Below the pieces are notes generated by a model. It was not told where the DNA came from. It searched no databases and saw only the letters and a list, made by a program, of their open reading frames with translations. This document shows, in pieces, positions 59,681 through 64,000 of a stretch of 64,000 bases of DNA. The stretch's first letter is position 1. Every line of letters starts with the position of its first letter. The translations under genes and the position numbers were made by a program. The DNA is from Pelagimonas sp017744045 (lineage in GTDB: Bacteria > Pseudomonadota > Alphaproteobacteria > Rhodobacterales > Rhodobacteraceae): NCBI RefSeq assembly GCF_017744045.1, contig NZ_JAGHRD010000004.1; one strand, 5' to 3'.

Positions 59681-60004
59681 TTAGAGCGGGTCGCCGATGA
59701 TGGAGGTCGACCCCTGCTTGAAGTCGCCGGTGGCGATGGTCGGAGGCGCGGTGCCAGAGCAGACCGGCTTGCCATATTTGTCGAGACGGGCAGACAGGTA
59801 GCCTTCAACGCCATCGTCGATGATCCAGTGATCACAGCCATTCGGGTCAACCCAGATGCCTGCATGCATGGTGCTCAGATCGTCAGCGTCAATGCCGCGG
59901 TCGATGCTTTTGTCCGGGCCATAAGCCCCAAAACCTTCGCCAACTTCGCAGCCAGCCAAAACCGCAGCAGCACCCAGCAGAAGGGCCAGTTTCGTCATTT
60001 TCAT
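59681..60004 (-). CDS. Lipoprotein with WIDPxGC module
   Basis: 107-residue lipoprotein. The signal ends in lipobox VLAGCEV with C19. Residues 49-82 (GIWVDPNGCDHWIIDDGVEGY, then GKPVC) are nearly the same as residues 54-87 of the OmpA-family protein encoded 12 bases upstream. The two conserved cysteines probably form a disulfide. No enzymatic motif. The module may mediate pairing of the two proteins or binding to a shared ligand. Confidence 0.8.
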   Translation of the reverse strand: MKMTKLALLLGAAAVLAGCEVGEGFGAYGPDKSIDRGIDADDLSTMHAGIWVDPNGCDHWIIDDGVEGYLSARLDKYGKPVCSGTAPPTIATGDFKQGSTSIIGDPL

Positions 60005-60016
60005 GGTCAGACCCCT

Positions 60017-60616
60017 TTAGCGGATGCAGATGATTTCAACACGGCGGTTCTTCGCCATGCCGGTGGCCGTGCCGTTTGTGGCAACGGGTTGGCGTTCGCC
60101 ATAACCGCGCACATCAGCAACATTTGCGCCAACGGATTTTGCGACGCGAGCAACGGACAGGGCGCGGTTATAGGACAGTTTCATATTGTAGCTGTCCGAG
60201 GCGCGGCTGTCGGTGTGACCTGCGATGATATAGGCCTGAGCAGACGCGTTGTTAAAGAACTCGGCCAGGCGCTGTTTGCCTGCGGACGAGATGCGATAGC
60301 TGTCCGTCGCAAAGAATTGGTCGGAATTCATGACGCCGCATACATTGCCGCGGTTACAAACCGGGATACCTTTGCGGTTCACATGCGGGGTCATATACCC
60401 CTCGACACCGTCATCCATAACCCAGTGTTCGCAGCCATCCGGATCAATCCAGATACCAGGGATGTATTGCTCGCCCTGAATGGTGCGTGTGTTTTGCGTC
60501 GAAATGAATGGTGATTTTTGCCCCGCTTCATCGGCAAATGCCGGCGCGGTGGCCGAAATGCCAGCGAGAGCAGCCAGCGCAAGCGCGCCAACGGCTTTGG
60601 TCAATCGATTAGCCAC
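60017..60616 (-). CDS. OmpA-family protein with WIDPxGC module
   Basis: 199-residue exported protein. A signal peptide (cleavage near ATAPAFA, about 27) is followed by the cysteine module GIWIDPDGCEHWVMDDGVEGY and GIPVC (54-87). An OmpA-C-like peptidoglycan-binding domain then follows from about 98 (ATDSYRISSAGKQRLAEFF, IIAGHTDSRASDSYNMKLS, NRRVEI). It anchors envelope to peptidoglycan. The start is a GTG (VANRLTKAV) with AGAGG upstream. Confidence 0.85.
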   Translation of the reverse strand: MANRLTKAVGALALAALAGISATAPAFADEAGQKSPFISTQNTRTIQGEQYIPGIWIDPDGCEHWVMDDGVEGYMTPHVNRKGIPVCNRGNVCGVMNSDQFFATDSYRISSAGKQRLAEFFNNASAQAYIIAGHTDSRASDSYNMKLSYNRALSVARVAKSVGANVADVRGYGERQPVATNGTATGMAKNRRVEIICIR

Positions 60617-60836
60617 AGCCTCTGTCCCTTTGGTTTGTGTTTCCCCCACTGCGCGCACCAAAAAGGCAGCGGTACACGCAAAGTTACTATAATCAACAGA
60701 TTAGCAAACCTTGCTCGCGTGTGAAGTGAAAAGGCAGCCTGATTGGTGCGAAATCGGAAACAATTCCCGGGATTCTCTCGCTTTCTTGTGGATAATCCGG
60801 TTCGCTATTACGAAACAAAGGCTTGTTCGGCCCTCT

Positions 60837-62147
60837 TCACGGCAAAAGCACACCTTTGAGCGAGTTGGGACCGGAGGAGGCGATTCGCACCTTGGCCAGC
60901 TCGCCCACTGCGATTCCCTCGGCCTCGACATGGACCGCGTGCAGGTATTCGGATTTGCCCACCATCTGGCCTGCCATGCGGCCCGTTTTCTCAAACAGCA
61001 CCGAAACCTCGCGTCCAACCATGGCATCCTGAAGGGCTTTTTGTTGCTCTTTCAACAAGGCCTGAAGGCGCTGGAGACGGTCATCCTTTTCCTCTTCGGA
61101 CACCTGAGGGCGTTCGGCGGCCGGGGTGCCGGGGCGTTCGGAATATTTGAACGAAAAGGCCGAGCCGTATTCCACCGCTTTGATCAGGTTCAGCGTGTCC
61201 TGAAAATCCTCTTCGGTCTCTTCTGGAAAGCCGACGATAAAGTCGCCGGACAGGTGCAGATCCGGACGCACGGCGCGCAGACGCTCGATCAGTTTCAGGT
61301 ATTCCTCAGCGGTGTGAGACCGGTTCATGCGCTTGAGAATTTTGTCGCTGCCCGCCTGCACCGGCAGGTGCAGGTAAGGCATCAGCTTTTCGCAATCGCC
61401 ATGGGCGGCGATCAGGTCGTCATCCATGTCGTTTGGATGGCTGGTGGTAAAGCGGATGCGCTCGAGCCCGTCGATTTTGGCCAGATCGCGGATCAGGCCG
61501 CCAAGCCCCTTGTCATGACCGTGATAGGCGTTGACGTTCTGTCCCAGCAAGGTGAGTTCACGCACGCCACGTTCAACCAGATCACGCGCCTCATCCATGA
61601 TGCGCCCCGCTGGGCGCGAGACTTCGGCCCCACGGGTATAGGGCACCACGCAGAAGGCGCAGAATTTGTCACAGCCTTCCTGAACGGTCAGAAAGGCGGT
61701 TGGGCCGCGCTTGGCTTTGGGACGGTTTTTGAGGGTTTCAAACTTGTCATCCTCAGGGAAATCAGTGTCGAGCGCCTTTTTGCCCTCGCGCGCCTTGGCC
61801 TCCAGCTCCGGCAAGCGGTGATAGCTTTGCGGGCCAACGACCAGATCGACCATGGGCTGACGGCGCATGATCTCTTGCCCTTCGGCCTGGGCCACACAAC
61901 CAGCGACACCGATCTTGAGATCCGGTTTGTCCGCCTTGAGCCCCTTGTAGCGTCCGAGTTCGGAATAGACCTTTTCCGCCGCCTTTTCGCGAATGTGGCA
62001 GGTGTTGAGCAGGATCATATCCGCATCGTCAGGCGTATCGGTCTGCACATAGCCCTTGCCGCCCATGGCCTCGGCCATGCGTTCGCTGTCATAGACATTC
62101 ATCTGGCAGCCATAGGTCTTGATAAAGAGTTTCTTCGGCTCGGTCAT
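60837..62147 (-). CDS. miaB: tRNA-2-methylthio-N6-dimethylallyladenosine synthase
   Basis: 436-residue radical-SAM methylthiotransferase acting on i6A37 of tRNAs. The N-terminal cluster cysteines are in YGCQMN, LNTCHIREKA and GVAGCVAQAEG. The radical SAM triad is CDKFCAFCVVPYTRG. A TRAM domain ends the protein (VLFEKTGRMAGQMVGKSEY). The start MTEPKKLF is the family type; upstream in-frame codons are ignored. The OmpA/lipoprotein pair lies downstream. Confidence 0.96.
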   Translation of the reverse strand: MTEPKKLFIKTYGCQMNVYDSERMAEAMGGKGYVQTDTPDDADMILLNTCHIREKAAEKVYSELGRYKGLKADKPDLKIGVAGCVAQAEGQEIMRRQPMVDLVVGPQSYHRLPELEAKAREGKKALDTDFPEDDKFETLKNRPKAKRGPTAFLTVQEGCDKFCAFCVVPYTRGAEVSRPAGRIMDEARDLVERGVRELTLLGQNVNAYHGHDKGLGGLIRDLAKIDGLERIRFTTSHPNDMDDDLIAAHGDCEKLMPYLHLPVQAGSDKILKRMNRSHTAEEYLKLIERLRAVRPDLHLSGDFIVGFPEETEEDFQDTLNLIKAVEYGSAFSFKYSERPGTPAAERPQVSEEEKDDRLQRLQALLKEQQKALQDAMVGREVSVLFEKTGRMAGQMVGKSEYLHAVHVEAEGIAVGELAKVRIASSGPNSLKGVLLP

Positions 62148-62323
62148 GATCGGTCCTGTTGCTCGCGGCGGGCGCTGGTGGGATTTTCGCCTGAAAAACC
62201 ACCATCGGGTCAAAACGCGCAGATAACGCATAATCAACCCATCTTGCAATGCACGAGATTTTCACCGATTCTGGGAGAAATTTCCGCACCCATTCGGGGC
62301 AGATGCGGATCAGGGGCTGATGC

Positions 62324-63193
62324 ATGTATTATAATGGACTGAGCGATTATATCCAAAAGGGCAAAGCCGCCTTTGCCAAAGGCCCCATCGCGCTGGTCTT
62401 TGCCGAGGATGATGCCGAGCTGGGCACCACCCTGCGCCATCACATGCATTCGGGGTTCAAATCGGTGACGGTTTTTATGTCCTCGCTGTTCGAGCTGCCG
62501 CCCGATCTGGAGAACAGGGTACACCGTGTCGAATATGATATGACCGTCGAGGGGGCCCTGCCCGCTGCGATCAACGCGGTCATCGCCGCCGCGCCTGATA
62601 TCTGGATGTATTACTGCTATAATGCCGAATACCTGTTTTACCCGTTTTGCGAGACCCGCACGATTGGCGAGCTGCTGACCTTTCATACCGAAGAGCGGCG
62701 GGATGCGATGCTGGCCTATGTGGTCGATCTCTATGCCGGCAATCTCGACAAATGCCCCAATGCCGTGTCACTGGATGATGCGCATTTGGACCGGTCCGGC
62801 TATTACGCCCTGGCCCGCCCCGACCCGGCGAATAACAACTACCCCAAGGAACGGCAGCTGGATTTCTTTGGCGGTTTGCGCTGGAGATACGAAGAACATG
62901 TGCCTGTTGAGCGGCGCAAGATTGATCGCGTGGCCCTGTTCAAATCCAAGCCGGGGCTGAAACTGCGCGATGATCACACCTTTGATGATGAAGAGTACAA
63001 CACCTATGCTTGCCCATGGCATAACAACCTGACGGCGGCGATTGTGTCTTTTCGGACGGCCAAGGCGCTCAAGCGCAACCCCGGTTCAACCTTCGATATT
63101 CGCAGTTTCCGCTGGTATAATTCGACGCCGTTTGAGTGGCATTCACGGCAATTACTGGATCTCGGGTTGATTGAACCGGGACAGTGGTTCTAG
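62324..63193 (+). CDS. Conserved protein, glycosyltransferase-2-like
   Basis: 289-residue cytoplasmic protein. It carries blocks that I recall from Rhodobacteraceae proteins annotated as family 2 glycosyltransferases (LFYPFCETRTIGELLTFHTEE, WYNSTPFEWHSRQLLDLGL). A DxD-like acidic pair (AEDDAELG) lies near residue 28. The nucleotide-sugar site is not clear, so the name is tentative. It may act in envelope polysaccharide synthesis. Single gene between miaB and the paired palindromes. Confidence 0.65.
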   Translation: MYYNGLSDYIQKGKAAFAKGPIALVFAEDDAELGTTLRHHMHSGFKSVTVFMSSLFELPPDLENRVHRVEYDMTVEGALPAAINAVIAAAPDIWMYYCYNAEYLFYPFCETRTIGELLTFHTEERRDAMLAYVVDLYAGNLDKCPNAVSLDDAHLDRSGYYALARPDPANNNYPKERQLDFFGGLRWRYEEHVPVERRKIDRVALFKSKPGLKLRDDHTFDDEEYNTYACPWHNNLTAAIVSFRTAKALKRNPGSTFDIRSFRWYNSTPFEWHSRQLLDLGLIEPGQWF

Positions 63194-63200
63194 GCGGTTT

Positions 63201-63243
63201 AAAATCCATGCATGGATTTTGCAAATTCCGTCGACGGAATTTG
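63201..63243. repeat. Paired tandem palindromes, site 4
   Basis: A perfect 20-bp palindrome with arm AAAATCCATG (63201-63220), one base, then the common 22-bp palindrome with arm CAAATTCCGTC (63222-63243). It lies between the convergent glycosyltransferase-like and lipoprotein genes. Confidence 0.85.
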
Positions 63244-63260
63244 TGGCGTGCGCTGAGAGG

Positions 63261-63581
63261 TCACGCGCCGTAAGAACAGATCTCGATATGCCCGTCGGTG
63301 GCGCGGGTCAGCGCGTCATTCACGAAGATCGCGTGGACATATTTCGGGGCCTCGGCAGAGCCATAACTGTAGCTCACACAGGCTTCATCCCAATTGGCAG
63401 GGTTTCGTTCAAAGCCGCTATCGGGGCCAAGCGCGACTTCGGCCTCAGAGGGGCTCACCCCTTTGGCCAGTTTGCGCGCCACCCCGTCGCTTTTAGGAAC
63501 CCCGCCCTCACCGGCGTGACCTGCGCCTTGCATGCACCCCGAAACGCCGACAATCGCGGCCAAAACCAAAACAAGACGCAT
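63261..63581 (-). CDS. Small lipoprotein
   Basis: 106-residue lipoprotein. Lipobox GVSGCMQG (C16). The mature part is charged with two cysteines (EACVSYSYGS and EICSYGA) that may pair. No family recognised. It lies 10 bases downstream of fabI on the same strand, so it may share the fabI transcript. Confidence 0.75.
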   Translation of the reverse strand: MRLVLVLAAIVGVSGCMQGAGHAGEGGVPKSDGVARKLAKGVSPSEAEVALGPDSGFERNPANWDEACVSYSYGSAEAPKYVHAIFVNDALTRATDGHIEICSYGA

Positions 63582-63591
63582 ATCAGCCCCC

Positions 63592-64000
63592 TCAGAGATT
63601 CTCCTGCTGAGGCATTCCTAGCACATGGAACCCGCCATCGACGCGTACAATTTCACCGGTTGTGCAGGAGCCAGCCTCGGAGATCAGCCAAACTGCGGTG
63701 CCACCCACCGCGTCGAGCGTTGCGTTCGAGCGCAGAGGCGCGTTTTGATCGGTGTGCTTATAGGTCTTGCGCGCGCCACCAATGGCGGCCCCGGCCAGGG
63801 TCTTCATCGGACCCGGAGAGATCGCATTGACGCGGATACCTTCCGGCCCGAGATCATTGGCCAGATAGCGTGTGGTCGCTTCAAGCGCCGCCTTGGCCAC
63901 GCCCATGACATTGTAATTCGGCGTCACACGGGTGGAGCCCATATAGGTCAGGGTCAGCAAGGTGCCGCCATTTTCCTTCATCAACGGATGGGCACGGCGG
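63592..64000 (-). CDS. fabI: Enoyl-[acyl-carrier-protein] reductase, 3' part
   Basis: C-terminal 135 or so residues of FabI, the NADH-dependent reductase ending each fatty-acid elongation cycle; the N-terminus lies beyond the right edge. YNVMGVAKAALEATTRYLA has the catalytic Y-x6-K, followed by GIRVNAISPGPMKTLA and the late TGEIVRVDGGFHVLG. Related SDR enzymes are less likely because of this spacing. The lipoprotein gene follows. Confidence 0.92.
   Translation of the reverse strand, partial: RRAHPLMKENGGTLLTLTYMGSTRVTPNYNVMGVAKAALEATTRYLANDLGPEGIRVNAISPGPMKTLAGAAIGGARKTYKHTDQNAPLRSNATLDAVGGTAVWLISEAGSCTTGEIVRVDGGFHVLGMPQQENL

Noticed and set aside
60711..62342. Rightward frame (543 codons) across miaB
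   Set aside because: Antisense of miaB; the radical SAM and TRAM motifs are on the minus strand.
16674..63243. Paired palindromes as CRISPR repeats
   Set aside because: Units are scattered singly, with no spacers and no cas genes.

Overview
The window looks like a chromosomal stretch of an alphaproteobacterium of the family Rhodobacteraceae, most likely the Roseobacter group. Protein sequences throughout read like that family, the DNA is GC-rich, metK carries a SAM/SAH-type riboswitch (a class known mainly from Rhodobacterales), the one SOS box has the alphaproteobacterial GAAC-N7-GAAC form, and several Rhodobacteraceae-type small lipoproteins and a Hint-domain protein are present. No rRNA, prophage, CRISPR array, intact insertion sequence or plasmid functions were seen. 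One tRNA gene, Gly(TCC), was found.

Layout. 0-10.6 kb is a mosaic of metabolic and housekeeping genes: an aldo/keto reductase, an SOS-box-controlled ImuA-like gene, a PaaI-type thioesterase, metG, truB, hydrolases and an FKBP isomerase. 10.7-16.2 kb is a catabolic block: pcaD, a second hydrolase, pcaB, a Tet-like MFS exporter and an enolase-superfamily enzyme. At 16.3 kb is an ArsR-type repressor with the cysteine spacing of SqrR/BigR persulfide sensors, facing an acyl-CoA synthetase. 18.8-28.5 kb holds a large choice-of-anchor-L/Hint protein, two paralogous membrane-anchored AraC regulators, small lipoproteins, a methyltransferase, an SRAP-family DNA-protein crosslinking protein and tRNA-Gly. 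28.8-33.4 kb has an ABC exporter, a small AT-richer island (an orphan 171-residue gene between repeats) and a periplasmic 5'-nucleotidase. 33.7-37.1 kb contains an SDR, a MerR regulator and a tightly overlapped DUF952-DUF1330-pyrD-arsC operon.

From 37 kb to the right edge most genes lie on the minus strand and are core functions. They are trpF-lapA-ihfB, rpsA, cmk, a membrane protein, aroA, trmB, metK, lnt-corC-ybeY-phoH, an OmpA/lipoprotein pair, miaB and the 3' part of fabI. The usual aroA-cmk-rpsA-ihfB neighbourhood is split twice by accessory DNA. One block (38.57-41.0 kb) lies between ihfB and rpsA, and a second (43.0-49.0 kb) lies between rpsA and cmk. The second block carries a very acidic unrecognised protein, a sodium:alanine symporter with a stress protein and a divergent Lrp regulator, and a nitroreductase/HxlR pair.

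The most distinctive non-coding content is repeated structure: (i) 266-284-bp nested palindromic elements at 2.2, 7.7 and 31.3 kb plus a solo end at 40.3 kb; (ii) paired tandem palindromes at 16.7, 28.6, 54.0 and 63.2 kb, one always the same and the other different at each site; (iii) GC-rich hairpin repeats at 2.6 and 51.6 kb with a compensatory stem change; (iv) hairpin repeats flanking the 30.6-31.6 kb island. I found no complete new defence or biosynthetic system. The best candidates for undescribed biology are the paired palindromes, the nested elements, the 171-residue island gene, the acidic Asp/Glu/Pro protein and the OmpA/lipoprotein pair that share a private cysteine module. All calls were made by reading the sequence; no database search was run.
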